Assembly (NCBI RefSeq): GCF_001426375.1
Contig: NZ_LMEO01000004.1
Span: forward strand, 1-64,000
DNA from: Paenibacillus sp. Root444D2
Lineage (GTDB): Bacteria; Bacillota; Bacilli; Paenibacillales; NBRC-103111
Length of the DNA: 64,000 bases
Direction of reading: 5' to 3'
Position numbers and translations under genes: made by a program
Shown: in pieces, positions 34,800 through 43,249 of the stretch
How the letters are laid out: each line of letters opens with the position of its first letter
Numbering within the stretch: position 1 is the first letter of the stretch
Notes under the pieces: generated by a model
What the model saw: only the letters and a program-made list of their open reading frames with translations
Told to the model about the DNA's origin: nothing
The model's database searches: none

Positions 34800-34839
34800 T
34801 TATTTATTGCGATACTTAAATAATTAGGAGATGATAGCC

Positions 34840-35598
34840 ATGTCTTTTTCTATTCAACATATCCGTAATGCAACGTCGATTGTTACAATGAATGGCAAAA
34901 GAATTCTTGTCGACCCTATGTTAAGTGATGTGGGACAGCTCCCTCCAGTTCCTTTTACAAGGACTTTACGTAGAAACCCATCCGTACCTCTCCCCGTAAC
35001 GTTGGATACTTTTGAAAATATCGATGCTATACTATTAACTCATTTACACTTTGATCACTTCGATAAAACAGCACAGACCGTTCTAAACAAGAAGGTCCCC
35101 GTCTTTTGCCAACCTGCTGATCAAAAATATATTAAATCCTGTGGTTTCTATAACGTTTATCCAATAGGTGATACCCATCAATGGTGCGGAATTGATTTCA
35201 GGAGAATTAGTGGCCAGCACGCAAAGGGAATCGTATCTAAACTGCTTGGTCCAGTATCCGGATATATTCTGAATACTTCAGAAGAGGGCTCCTTATACAT
35301 AGTAGGAGATTGCATTTTTACCGATCAAATCAACCAAGTTTTTAAGCATTATCAACCTCGAGTTTGTATCTTAAATACGCCAAGGGCTCAGCTGCTGTTG
35401 GGTTCTATTATCACTATGACCCCTCAAGATATCATTAAAGTCTTACAGGTATCTCCCTCGACTAAAATTGTAGCCGTGCATATGGATGCAATTAGTCACT
35501 GCACGTTAACAAGAAAAGATCTTTATTCGTATCTTGAGAAACATAGTGCGTTAGATTCGGTGTTTATCCCCCAAGATGGCGAGTTCATTTATTTTTGA
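34840..35598 (+). CDS. Metallo-beta-lactamase-fold hydrolase
   Basis: 252 residues, cytosolic. The metal motif THLHFDHFD (HxHxDH) lies near residue 70, with later ligands in SGQHAKG, VGDCIF and AVHMDAISHC. Overall layout resembles UlaG/YtnP-like MBL proteins; the substrate cannot be given. GGAG about 10 nt before the ATG at 34840 favours it over 34831. It is divergent from a TetR gene with shared operator motifs, so it is likely induced by the compound it degrades (inference). Confidence 0.78.
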   Translation: MSFSIQHIRNATSIVTMNGKRILVDPMLSDVGQLPPVPFTRTLRRNPSVPLPVTLDTFENIDAILLTHLHFDHFDKTAQTVLNKKVPVFCQPADQKYIKSCGFYNVYPIGDTHQWCGIDFRRISGQHAKGIVSKLLGPVSGYILNTSEEGSLYIVGDCIFTDQINQVFKHYQPRVCILNTPRAQLLLGSIITMTPQDIIKVLQVSPSTKIVAVHMDAISHCTLTRKDLYSYLEKHSALDSVFIPQDGEFIYF

Positions 35599-35710
35599 AA
35601 ATGCCCCTTTTCATAGATTTAAGATCCATGATAAGATTTGCGCACAAGATAAACTCCCCACGCGGAGGACAATTTTTTGCTATATACTGGTTGTAAAATG
35701 GTCGTGAAGC

Positions 35711-35785
35711 ACACGCCGCTCTTAATCTCATGAAGCGCCAAGTAGATTTGTTACTTTGCATTCGTGGATTGGGGCGGCGTTTTTA
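35711..35785 (+). terminator. Possible long-stem terminator
   Basis: ACGCCG and inner bases pair with GATTGGGGCGGCGT about 50 nt later, followed by TTTTTATTT. It lies over 100 bp after the metallo-hydrolase gene. The large loop makes this uncertain. Confidence 0.35.
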
Positions 35786-35817
35786 TTTAGAGCCGGTATG
35801 ATCGAGGATGATATTGT

Positions 35818-36355
35818 TTGAAATTTGAACAAGCATTTGAGCAGTTTATGCAGCAGCAGGTGGAAGAAGAAGCGAAAGGGAGGTGCGCGACTTCTCCAAT
35901 GGATATCGATATTTAGATCTTGCCTACATGCCCGGTGATGCTAAAGGTGTCATTGAAGTGCAAAGCTTCGGCTCTCATGCTCGCGATATCGAAGCATGGC
36001 GATTCAAGGACCTATGCTTGAGGCACAGTCACCTTGCATTAGATGGATGGGTAGTTATACCGATCGCCTATTCATCGATAACCGATACACCGAAACAATG
36101 CCAGCAGCTAGTGCTTTCCTTAATCGGAAAATTCGTATCAACGGGCGTGCCGAAGGACTTGTCGTGGCTGGAAAGCGAATCTTTGCTGTTTGCTCGAAGG
36201 CTGCTTCGCCCCCTTACCCCAGCTGAGTTGGCCGATCACCTTAAAGTCACCACGAGACATGCGAGAACGCTCTCCTTCGTAATCTAGTAGACAAGCAGAT
36301 GCTGGTTGTCATAAGTGGTCAGGAGCGAATTCGGACATATATGCTGCTAATCTAG
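35818..36355 (+). pseudogene. Broken gene: Paenibacillus-type putative DNA-binding protein
   Basis: Three frames join into one protein-like sequence. Frame 1 from a TTG at 35818 (LKFEQAFEQFMQQQVEEEA), frame 3 at about 35883-36280 (RDFSNGYRYLDLAYMPGDAKG ... RRLLRPLTPAELADHLKV) and frame 2 at the end to 36355 (LRNLVDKQMLVVISGQERI). The tail looks like a winged-helix domain. A segment between the first two parts seems to be missing compared with relatives I remember, so there is at least one deletion and two frameshifts. The middle frame alone (135 codons) could be mistaken for a gene but has no ribosome site that fits a real N-terminus. Confidence 0.6.
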
Positions 36356-36363
36356 GCTGGAGG

Positions 36364-36538
36364 GGAACGAGGATTCGCTATTTCGGCGATTATGCCGATA
36401 TAGGGCTGGTATGCGGAACGTAGGAACGCTATTTAGGTATATTTACAACTTTTCCCCTTGAAAACGGGAAATAGCGGATCCTTGTTCCGCGAAAACGTGA
36501 AATAAGCAGTTTCGAGCAAAATAAGGTATCTACGTTCC
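36364..36538. repeat. Four-copy inverted repeat, GGAACG(T)AGGAACGCTATTT type
   Basis: Two direct copies at 36364-36383 and 36415-36434 (GGAACGAGGATTCGCTATTT, GGAACGTAGGAACGCTATTT) face two inverted copies at 36469-36488 (AAATAGCGGATCCTTGTTCC) and 36519-36538. The whole forms a two-level palindrome able to fold into a large hairpin. It fills most of the non-coding stretch 36356-36590 together with unremarkable sequence. Confidence 0.75.
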
Positions 36539-36590
36539 GCGATGGTAGGCCGGTTAGAGCAGATAACTCCAAATGTTCCTTAACATACTG

Positions 36591-36636
36591 AGAAGGCTAT
36601 CTCTCTGTAGAATGTTCTACAGAGAGATAGCCTTCT
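36591..36636. terminator. Perfect 22-bp hairpin with 2-nt loop
   Basis: AGAAGGCTATCTCTCTGTAG continues to 36612 and is fully complementary to 36615-36636, loop TG. It follows the fucosidase stop codon on the minus strand. T-tracts are short, so it may be a transcript-stabilising hairpin rather than an efficient terminator. Confidence 0.55.
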
Positions 36637-36654
36637 TTGGCGACTCAGGTTTTT

Positions 36655-37887
36655 TCAGCAATGATAACCTGCAAAACTCCGTATCAGGGCTTTGTCTACA
36701 CTAGCCGTAACTCGTAGCCGCAGCTGCTTGGTACGGACCGTTTCAAACCGGTCGATTTTTTTGTGACCGATCGCACTTCCTTTGACCAGCTCCACCCACT
36801 GCCCTTGCTGTTCTGCTTCAATCAAGTATGAGCGAATGCGTTCGCCGTGTGCAATATCTTCCATTAAAATTACGTGATTGACTTCGGTTTCCTCCTCAAG
36901 CGGCAACAGTACAGAATCTCCCACTCCATCCGTCACGGCAATGGGAGTAGAGAATCTTTGCTTGATTTCGTCAGTGAACTCAAGCAGTCGATTAACGTCC
37001 GCCTCTGGCAAGAGTCCCCGATCATCGGGGGCCAAATTAAGCAAAAGCGTGCAGCCATGTCCGACAGAGCGATAGTAAATATCGAGTAAATTATCCAGCG
37101 AGCGAAGCGTGTGTTCGTCATTCGGATGCCAGAACCAGCGGTCCTTGCGGATCGGCACATCGCACTCGGCGGGCACCCAAGCCGGGGTCTCCGGCAGCCA
37201 TGCCGCCATATCTTGCGTATACATGCTCAGCTTGGCCGATTCAGCCGTGTTCCAGCACGGATACGGCGCAACGCCATCCTCATTGCCTACCCATCGGATC
37301 GTGGGAGCCCCCATGTTGAAAACCATCGCATCCGACTGATACTGTTTCACTAATCCCATGATGCGTCTCCAGTCGTATTCCCTGCCATGAGAGCCGGCTC
37401 CATCGAACCAAAGCTCGACAAGCAGTCCATATTGCGTAAGCAATTCCGTCAGCTGGGCAGCGTAAAAATCGTCATAAGCCTCCTTGTCCGGATAACTCGG
37501 TTCATGCCGATCCCACGGCGACAAATACAGACCAAAACGGATGCCCTCCTGCTTACACGCATCCGCAACCTCACGAACGACATCGCCTTGTCCATTTTTC
37601 CAAGGGCTCGATTTTACGGAATAATCGGTCGTTTCCGTCGGCCATAAACAGAAGCCATCATGGTGCTTGGCCGTTAAAACAAAGTACGCGGCTCCCGCTA
37701 GTTTGGCTGTACGAACCCACTGCAGAGCATCAAACTGCGTTAGGTTAAACAGCTCCGGCGAATCCGTACCTTCCCCCCACTCCTGATCGCAAAACGTATT
37801 GATACCGAAATGACAAAACATCCCAAATTCCATATCCTGCCACTGAAGCTGCTGATCCGATGGCTTGGCTAGTATAGTGTGATTCAT
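36655..37887 (-). CDS. Alpha-L-fucosidase (GH29)
   Basis: 410 residues, cytosolic (no signal peptide). GH29 features: GMFCHFGINTF near residue 22, LTAKHHDGFCLWPTETTDYS near 71-90, GLYLSPWDRHEPSY near 119, and the catalytic nucleophile Asp162 in VELWFDGAG. The C-terminal 100 residues form a beta-sandwich domain. It retains configuration and would release alpha-L-fucose from imported oligosaccharides. AAAGGGG lies 9 nt before the ATG. It is divergent from an AraC regulator across 130 bp, which is probably its activator. Confidence 0.88.
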   Translation of the reverse strand: MNHTILAKPSDQQLQWQDMEFGMFCHFGINTFCDQEWGEGTDSPELFNLTQFDALQWVRTAKLAGAAYFVLTAKHHDGFCLWPTETTDYSVKSSPWKNGQGDVVREVADACKQEGIRFGLYLSPWDRHEPSYPDKEAYDDFYAAQLTELLTQYGLLVELWFDGAGSHGREYDWRRIMGLVKQYQSDAMVFNMGAPTIRWVGNEDGVAPYPCWNTAESAKLSMYTQDMAAWLPETPAWVPAECDVPIRKDRWFWHPNDEHTLRSLDNLLDIYYRSVGHGCTLLLNLAPDDRGLLPEADVNRLLEFTDEIKQRFSTPIAVTDGVGDSVLLPLEEETEVNHVILMEDIAHGERIRSYLIEAEQQGQWVELVKGSAIGHKKIDRFETVRTKQLRLRVTASVDKALIRSFAGYHC

Positions 37888-38017
37888 TATATTAATCCCC
37901 TTTCAAACAATGTGATTGATATTCATTGTAAGATGCGGAAACGGGGAAATGAATATATAATAATAGGAGGTTTTTGCACAATAGTAAGCTATCTTCATGA
38001 AAAAGGTGAGTAACTGA

Positions 38018-38842
38018 ATGGATTTGGCTCGTACCTATTTATCGAATACACAGATCCACATGACGACAGGTGCTCTTACGAAAGTGAGGCCTGACTGGGG
38101 CGGTACCAACATCATTCAAGGGGAAAACGTACTCTATTTTTTTCTCGAAGGAGAAGGTTGGCTGAAAATCAATAATATCGAATACTACCCTGTTCCAGGG
38201 GAGCTGTTTCTTGTGCCAGCCGGCACGCGTATATCTTGTTCAACCAGTGAGACCCATCCTTTTTTAACCTATTGGTGTCACTTTACCGCAACCGTTGGGG
38301 AAAATAATTTGTTTGATTTGTTGATCACACCTCACTCCATCGCCATGAGAAATGATGAAACGATAAAAAAACAGTTTCAAGAGCTGATTACCCAGCATGA
38401 AAGCGATGGACTAGCTGCGCCTTTTATTGTCAAATCGTTATTATTTCATATGATGTCACGGTTCATTGAACGATCCACGGTAGATCCGCTGCAAACGGCA
38501 TCGATTCCATCCGTCCATAAACTGTATATCGTACTGCAATATATCGAAAAGCACCTGACTGAGCAAATGACAGTAGAAATGCTATCCCAACTCGTCCACT
38601 TTCACCCGAAGTATTTCTTACACTATTTCAAATCGATGCTCGGCGTCTCACCTATCGTCTACATCAACAAAAAGAGAATGCAAAAGGCTAACAAGCTGCT
38701 CCTTCATTCGGATATGACCATCGCCGAAATAGCCGAACAATTGGGCATGCAAACGCCTTATTTATCCCGAATGTTCAAAAAGTTTACGGGCTTTTCGCCG
38801 ATTGAATTCAGGCAGCAGCATAGGATGAGTCAGCGTTTATAA
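38018..38842 (+). CDS. AraC family transcriptional regulator with cupin domain
   Basis: 274 residues. The N-terminal cupin-like sensor (GENVLYFFLEGEGWLKINNIEYYPVPGELFLVPAG) precedes two AraC helix-turn-helix motifs (MTVEMLSQLVHFHPKYFLHYFKS and IAEIAEQLGMQTPYLSRMFKKFTG). AAAGGTGAG lies 7 nt before the ATG. It is divergent from the fucosidase gene and probably activates it in response to a sugar (inference). A weak hairpin with AAAAAACCAGC follows the stop codon. Confidence 0.88.
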   Translation: MDLARTYLSNTQIHMTTGALTKVRPDWGGTNIIQGENVLYFFLEGEGWLKINNIEYYPVPGELFLVPAGTRISCSTSETHPFLTYWCHFTATVGENNLFDLLITPHSIAMRNDETIKKQFQELITQHESDGLAAPFIVKSLLFHMMSRFIERSTVDPLQTASIPSVHKLYIVLQYIEKHLTEQMTVEMLSQLVHFHPKYFLHYFKSMLGVSPIVYINKKRMQKANKLLLHSDMTIAEIAEQLGMQTPYLSRMFKKFTGFSPIEFRQQHRMSQRL

Positions 38843-38982
38843 GGCAAAAAACCAGCAAACTTAAGGGTCTGGTGGGTCTTCTGGTTCTTCTCTAAGCGTG
38901 TCTAGTTAGCGTCAACGAAATGAGTCGTTAAAAGAGTACCTGATGGCGTTTATTTCTCCCGCTATCGGCAATGTTCCAACCC

Positions 38983-39819
38983 TTATTTCATCAATGCTCT
39001 TACGATACCCTTGATATGATAGATGGATTGTTGCGTGTATCGATCATGAAGTGCCCCCGATTCGTTTTGTTGAGCCGTCATGTATGGATTAGATACCGAC
39101 GGCATAAATTCCATGGTAATGCATCCTTGATATCCGAGCTCCTGCAAAGTTCTAAATACATCCTCGAAATTGGTTTGGCCTAAGCCGGCCGCTTCTCTTG
39201 TGTTATCAGCGATATGGACATGGGCCAGATAGGGGGCTATGTTCTGAAGCGCAGATCTGTGGCTTTTTTCCTCTATATTCATATGAAACAAATCTGCCAT
39301 GATTCGTACGCTGCTTTGATCCACTTCTTGGGCCAGCTGTTTAGCCGCGCTTAACGTATTGACCAAATAGGTTTCAAATCGATTTAACGCCTCGATCGCC
39401 AGAACGATATTTTTCGACTCCGCATAGGCTCCTGCAGCTTGAAGACTGGAGACTGCTAGCTTCCACTCTTCCTGAAAGGTCGAATCTGGGGCGCTTTTTC
39501 CAACTGGCGACGGAACGACGATGACAACAGAAGCCCCCAATTGCGCAGCCATGTCGACGCATGACTTCACATAACGAACGGCATGACTCCGTATTTCCGC
39601 ATTAGGACTAGAGAGATCTCGATCCAATGTATAGATTCCACATATGGAGGTGCATGACAGATCGTACTTGCTTAACAGCGATTGAACGGCACCCAGGTCC
39701 ATCCTATCGGGTTCACCGGCAAGTTCCACACCGTCATAACCGTACTTTTTCAATCGAATTAGACTCGTTTCCAAATCTTCATTTCCGTAGATCCATTGCG
39801 TTACGCTATATGAATACAT
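38983..39819 (-). CDS. Sugar-phosphate isomerase/epimerase-like TIM-barrel protein (AP-endonuclease family 2)
   Basis: 278 residues. A xylose-isomerase-like barrel with metal ligands: Glu in VLAIEALNRFETYL (about 150), Asp and His in IMADLFHMNIEE (about 185), His in LAHVHIADN and Glu in CITMEFMP near the C-terminus. These match the D-tagatose/psicose 3-epimerase and hydroxypyruvate isomerase relatives. It is the last gene of a racemase/flavoprotein operon, an unusual partner for amino-acid genes; its substrate is unknown. The ATG at 39819 follows AGGAGGAGG by 8 nt; the upstream in-frame start at 39960 lies inside the next gene and is rejected. Confidence 0.8.
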   Translation of the reverse strand: MYSYSVTQWIYGNEDLETSLIRLKKYGYDGVELAGEPDRMDLGAVQSLLSKYDLSCTSICGIYTLDRDLSSPNAEIRSHAVRYVKSCVDMAAQLGASVVIVVPSPVGKSAPDSTFQEEWKLAVSSLQAAGAYAESKNIVLAIEALNRFETYLVNTLSAAKQLAQEVDQSSVRIMADLFHMNIEEKSHRSALQNIAPYLAHVHIADNTREAAGLGQTNFEDVFRTLQELGYQGCITMEFMPSVSNPYMTAQQNESGALHDRYTQQSIYHIKGIVRALMK

Positions 39820-39853
39820 GTACGCTTCCTCCTCCTTAGTCCCCCTACTTCCA

Positions 39854-40858
39854 TTAACCCAGAAGGAAGCCTTCCCCGAGCGGGTCAGACGGGTCAACGA
39901 TAAACTGGTGTGTCCCGGTAATGAAAGCTCTACCTTGGATAAGAGGGATGATTGCTTCATATTCAGCCACTTTCACAGTTTCCATGACGCGTCCCGTAAA
40001 CTGACTGTCTACAATACTTTCATGCACAAAGTTTTGACCGATCTCTAACTCGCCACGGGCATGCAATACTGCCATACGCGCGCAAGTTCCCGTTCCGCAA
40101 GGCGAACGGTCAATTTGCCTATCTGCAAATATCGTCACATTGCGCAAATGCGAGCCTTCCTTACGCGGAGTATCGGAAACGACCACGCCATAAATGCCCT
40201 GCAGCTGCGGCTCTAAGGGATGGCTAACCGTCATATGGCTCTCGACGTAGGCCTTAATCGCAGACCCCCATTCTTGGAGTTTAGACAACTCTGCAATGTC
40301 AACAGAGATGCCAAGCTCCTCTGATTTGACAATTGCATAGAAGGCGCCGCCAAAAGCGATGTCTATCGTGAAAGATTTGCCTAGAACCACTACTCGCACG
40401 TCTTGAGCGAAAACGAACGACGGAACGTTCACAAACGAAACCGATTTCACCTCTATGCCTTCACATGCAGCTTTCGCAAACACTTTGCCAGCCGGAGTAT
40501 CGATAATAATCTGCGAGCGTTCCTCTGCTGCCGGAAGAAAGCCCATTTCGATGGCAGCCGTTACCACTGCAATGATACCGTGCCCACACATTGTGCTATA
40601 TCCTTCGTTATGTATAAAAAGTACGCCGAAATCGGCATCTGGACTTACTGGCGATGTGATTACGCATCCGTACATCCCGTGGTGCCCGCGCGGTTCAAAC
40701 ATGAGCACCTTCCGAATGTAATCATAGTGTTCGCGAAAGTAAGCCCTTCTCGCAAGAATGGTATCGCCTTTTAACGGTGGAATCCCTCCTGTAATAATAC
40801 GCAGAGGCTCTCCTCCCGTATGCGTGTCAATTGTCGTGTAATACTGCTTCAGTTCCAT
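39854..40858 (-). CDS. Proline racemase family protein (probable 4-hydroxyproline 2-epimerase), second copy
   Basis: 334 residues. Both catalytic cysteines of the racemase/epimerase mechanism are kept: Cys91 in TMCGHGIIAV and Cys254 in DRSPCGTGT. The dehydratase branch of the family (trans-3-hydroxyproline) replaces the second with Thr, so epimerase/racemase is preferred. It converts L- to D-configured (hydroxy)proline for the flavin dehydrogenase. It lies 17 bp after the first racemase gene in the operon. The two paralogues are only moderately similar, so they may act on different imino acids. Confidence 0.85.
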   Translation of the reverse strand: MELKQYYTTIDTHTGGEPLRIITGGIPPLKGDTILARRAYFREHYDYIRKVLMFEPRGHHGMYGCVITSPVSPDADFGVLFIHNEGYSTMCGHGIIAVVTAAIEMGFLPAAEERSQIIIDTPAGKVFAKAACEGIEVKSVSFVNVPSFVFAQDVRVVVLGKSFTIDIAFGGAFYAIVKSEELGISVDIAELSKLQEWGSAIKAYVESHMTVSHPLEPQLQGIYGVVVSDTPRKEGSHLRNVTIFADRQIDRSPCGTGTCARMAVLHARGELEIGQNFVHESIVDSQFTGRVMETVKVAEYEAIIPLIQGRAFITGTHQFIVDPSDPLGEGFLLG

Positions 40859-40875
40859 CGATTTCCCCTTCTTTC

Positions 40876-41898
40876 TCAGTGATCTTCTGCAGGCGGAATT
40901 AATAAAAACCCCTCATTAAGCTCATCGTCCTCGTGCATAAAAAACGTATGCATCCCCGTCATCCATGCCGAACCTTCGATTCTGGTCACCACGGCCGGGA
41001 AGCCACCTACCTGTGTCGTGCCGACGACTTGAGCTCTAAACAGCGAACCGACAATACTCTCGTGTACGAACTCCTCGTTCATGCGTATTTCCCCTTTGGC
41101 AAACATCACCGCAAGCTTAGCCGATGTTCCTGTCCCGCAAGGAGAGCGGTCAATTCCGCCAGGAGGGACGATCACGGTATTTTTCACATGGGCATCCGGA
41201 TGTGTCGGGTCTGTATAAAATTCAACGTGAGTTAATCCTCTTATATACGAAGCCTCCGGATGCACCACGTTGACCGATTGGTTAACCGCTTTGCGCAAGT
41301 TTACGGCCACTTTTACAATGGTATCTGCATTGGATGGCGTAAGCTCAAGCCCCAACGCCCGGGCATCCGTAATCGCATAAAAGTTGCCGCCATATGCAAT
41401 GTCGCAGTAGACGCTGCCCAATCCTTCCACTTCTACCTTTACATGCTTATACAAAAAGGCGGGAACATTTTGAAAAGCTACTTTCAGGACCTTCCCGTTC
41501 TGCACCGCAAGCTCTGCTTCAACCAGTCCCGCAGGCGTATCGAGCTTCAAATACGTCGTTGGCTCCGTGATGGGGATCATTCCGGTCTCGGCCAACGCCG
41601 TACAAACACCTATGGTGTCATGACCGCACATCGGTAAATAACCGCCGGTTTCGATATAGATCACACCGATATCCGCCTCCGGATGGCAAGGTTCCACGAG
41701 CAGGGCGCCTGACATGACGCCGTGCCCCCTTGGCTCGTACATCAATATTTTTCGAATCCAATCATACTCTGTTTTCATATGCAGCATTTTTTCCGACATT
41801 GTTGACCCTACAAGTTTGGGAAGTCCGCTGATCACTGTTCTCGTAGGATTTCCGCCGGTATGCGTATCTACGGTCGTAAACACTTTTTTGCTCTTCAC
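40876..41898 (-). CDS. Proline racemase/hydroxyproline epimerase family protein, first copy
   Basis: 340 residues with catalytic Cys91 (PMCGHDTIGVC) and Cys254 (DRSPCGTGTSAKLAV), the N-terminal VDTHTGGNPTRTV and MYEPRGHGVMSGAL segments. MCGHDTIG is the form common in proline racemases such as clostridial PrdF. It works in the cytosol without cofactor. Its start overlaps the stop of the flavoprotein gene by 4 bp, showing translational coupling in the sigma54-type operon. Confidence 0.88.
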   Translation of the reverse strand: MKSKKVFTTVDTHTGGNPTRTVISGLPKLVGSTMSEKMLHMKTEYDWIRKILMYEPRGHGVMSGALLVEPCHPEADIGVIYIETGGYLPMCGHDTIGVCTALAETGMIPITEPTTYLKLDTPAGLVEAELAVQNGKVLKVAFQNVPAFLYKHVKVEVEGLGSVYCDIAYGGNFYAITDARALGLELTPSNADTIVKVAVNLRKAVNQSVNVVHPEASYIRGLTHVEFYTDPTHPDAHVKNTVIVPPGGIDRSPCGTGTSAKLAVMFAKGEIRMNEEFVHESIVGSLFRAQVVGTTQVGGFPAVVTRIEGSAWMTGMHTFFMHEDDELNEGFLLIPPAEDH

Positions 41899-43085
41899 GT
41901 AGGAACCACCCTTTCCTGAAATCTCTCAAACTTTAACGGTTCGGTTGAAATGATCGTCTCTAGCTGCTCCGTAATGATTTGACACATCAGTTTCCCTGTC
42001 ACCGCAGCTAAGCTGATACCGTCTCCTTCATGGCCTGCTGCGATATAATAGCCTGGCACCTCATTGACTGCTGACACGATCGGCAAATGATCTTTCGTCC
42101 AAGGCCTTAACCCCGTATAAGTACGAATGATTTGAAAATCTCCGATTTTAGGATAAAAACGAAGTGTCCTTCTCGCCATGCAACGTACAACTTCCATATT
42201 CACTTGGGTATCAAAACCGACAAACTCCCGGCTGCTGCCAATCAAAAAGTTTTGGCTTTCCGTAGGTTCGAACACGAGTGCAACGCCATATTTCTCCGTT
42301 ACCGGGTCGACTTTCCGCTGGCCGCCGAATTTGGAGATCAAATAGCCGAACTCCATCACTTTTCGCAGACCAACTGGAACTTGACGCGAGGCAACGATCA
42401 AGTGCCCTTTCCGGGGCACGATCGGAATGTCCAAGCCGACCATTCGGCCGATATGCGGAGCCCATACACCTGCAGCATTCACAATTTTTTTAGCGGTAAA
42501 CTCACCCTGATTCGTGCTGATCTTGAAATTTCCTGTTACCGGATCTCTGTTGATGGAAGTAACTTCCGTTCTCAAACAGACACGGGCACCATGTTTTTTT
42601 TGGGCATCATCAAATAAGGAGTACGTAAGCAGATAAGGATTGACGGTCGAATCCGTGCCGCACTCGAGTCCACCCGGAAGATCGTCAGCAAGGAAAGGCG
42701 ACTCTTGGCGAATGTCCTGCCGGTCCAGCATCCGAAACGGAAGTCCTAACGCCTTCTGCCGATTCACCCACTGCTGCGCCGCCTCCATTTCTTCATCCGT
42801 TTCACAGACGAGAATGCTGCCGGGCGCCCTATATTCGAACGGACATGCCAATTCCCGGCTCAGTTCATCGATGATCTTTTGACTGACCAGCGACATTTGA
42901 CTGTCAAAGCCTGGATCTTTATCGATAGCCAAAATGTTGCCGTCGCAACGAGATGATGTACCGCTCGCCAATTCCCCTTTCTCGAGCACAGCTACGTCCA
43001 ACCCTTGTTTACTCAAAAAATAAGCAATGGCTGAACCGACGATTCCACCTCCAATAATGACAACTTCCGCATGACTTACACCCAT
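41895..43085 (-). CDS. FAD-dependent D-amino-acid oxidase/dehydrogenase-like protein (DAO family)
   Basis: About 396 residues. N-terminal FAD motif VVIIGGGIVGSAIAYFLS with LEKGELASGTSSRCDGN, and C-terminal DAO features RTYTGLRPWTKDHLPI and GYYIAAGHEGDGIS. This is the catalytic flavoprotein type of heteromeric D-hydroxyproline dehydrogenases (LhpB/HcnC-like). The other expected subunits, a [2Fe-2S] protein and a second flavoprotein, are encoded at 51.7-53.5 kb. First gene of the racemase operon, 50 bp after a sigma54 promoter. Start uncertain: ATG 43085 has good spacing from AAAGGA; 43091 and an in-frame codon at 43157 are alternatives, but the last lies upstream of the promoter. Confidence 0.83.
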   Translation of the reverse strand: MGVSHAEVVIIGGGIVGSAIAYFLSKQGLDVAVLEKGELASGTSSRCDGNILAIDKDPGFDSQMSLVSQKIIDELSRELACPFEYRAPGSILVCETDEEMEAAQQWVNRQKALGLPFRMLDRQDIRQESPFLADDLPGGLECGTDSTVNPYLLTYSLFDDAQKKHGARVCLRTEVTSINRDPVTGNFKISTNQGEFTAKKIVNAAGVWAPHIGRMVGLDIPIVPRKGHLIVASRQVPVGLRKVMEFGYLISKFGGQRKVDPVTEKYGVALVFEPTESQNFLIGSSREFVGFDTQVNMEVVRCMARRTLRFYPKIGDFQIIRTYTGLRPWTKDHLPIVSAVNEVPGYYIAAGHEGDGISLAAVTGKLMCQIITEQLETIISTEPLKFERFQERVVPT

Positions 43086-43135
43086 AGACATATTTCCTTT
43101 CCAACATGTAGATTCATCACTCACACATTTTAATA

Positions 43136-43152
43136 AGCAATTTTCATGCCAA
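43136..43152 (-). promoter_or_regulatory. Sigma54 promoter of the racemase operon
   Basis: On the minus strand TTGGCATGAAAATTGC: GG, exactly 10 bp, GC. It is nearly identical to the promoter at 27821, including the TTATTAAA that follows. The flavoprotein start codon is about 50 bp downstream. Confidence 0.8.
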
Positions 43153-43165
43153 ATCACCCAGCCAC

Positions 43166-43189
43166 AAGTGTCTAAAAAATTTTACACTT
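43166..43189. promoter_or_regulatory. AAGTGT-N12-ACACTT inverted repeat, candidate activator site
   Basis: A dyad 14 bp upstream of the sigma54 promoter and between it and the divergent activator gene. Rather close for an enhancer, so it could also be an autoregulatory site. Confidence 0.35.
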
Positions 43190-43249
43190 ATTCACATGAG
43201 GCGTATAATTTTAAACAAAACGCTACCCATATAAGGCGAGGTCATGACA

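Noticed and set aside
35883..36287. 135-codon frame as an intact gene
   Set aside because: Protein-like sequence continues on both sides in other frames, so it is treated as part of a pseudogene.
39819..39960. 47-residue N-terminal extension of the isomerase-like protein
   Set aside because: It overlaps the preceding racemase gene, and an excellent ribosome site marks the internal ATG.
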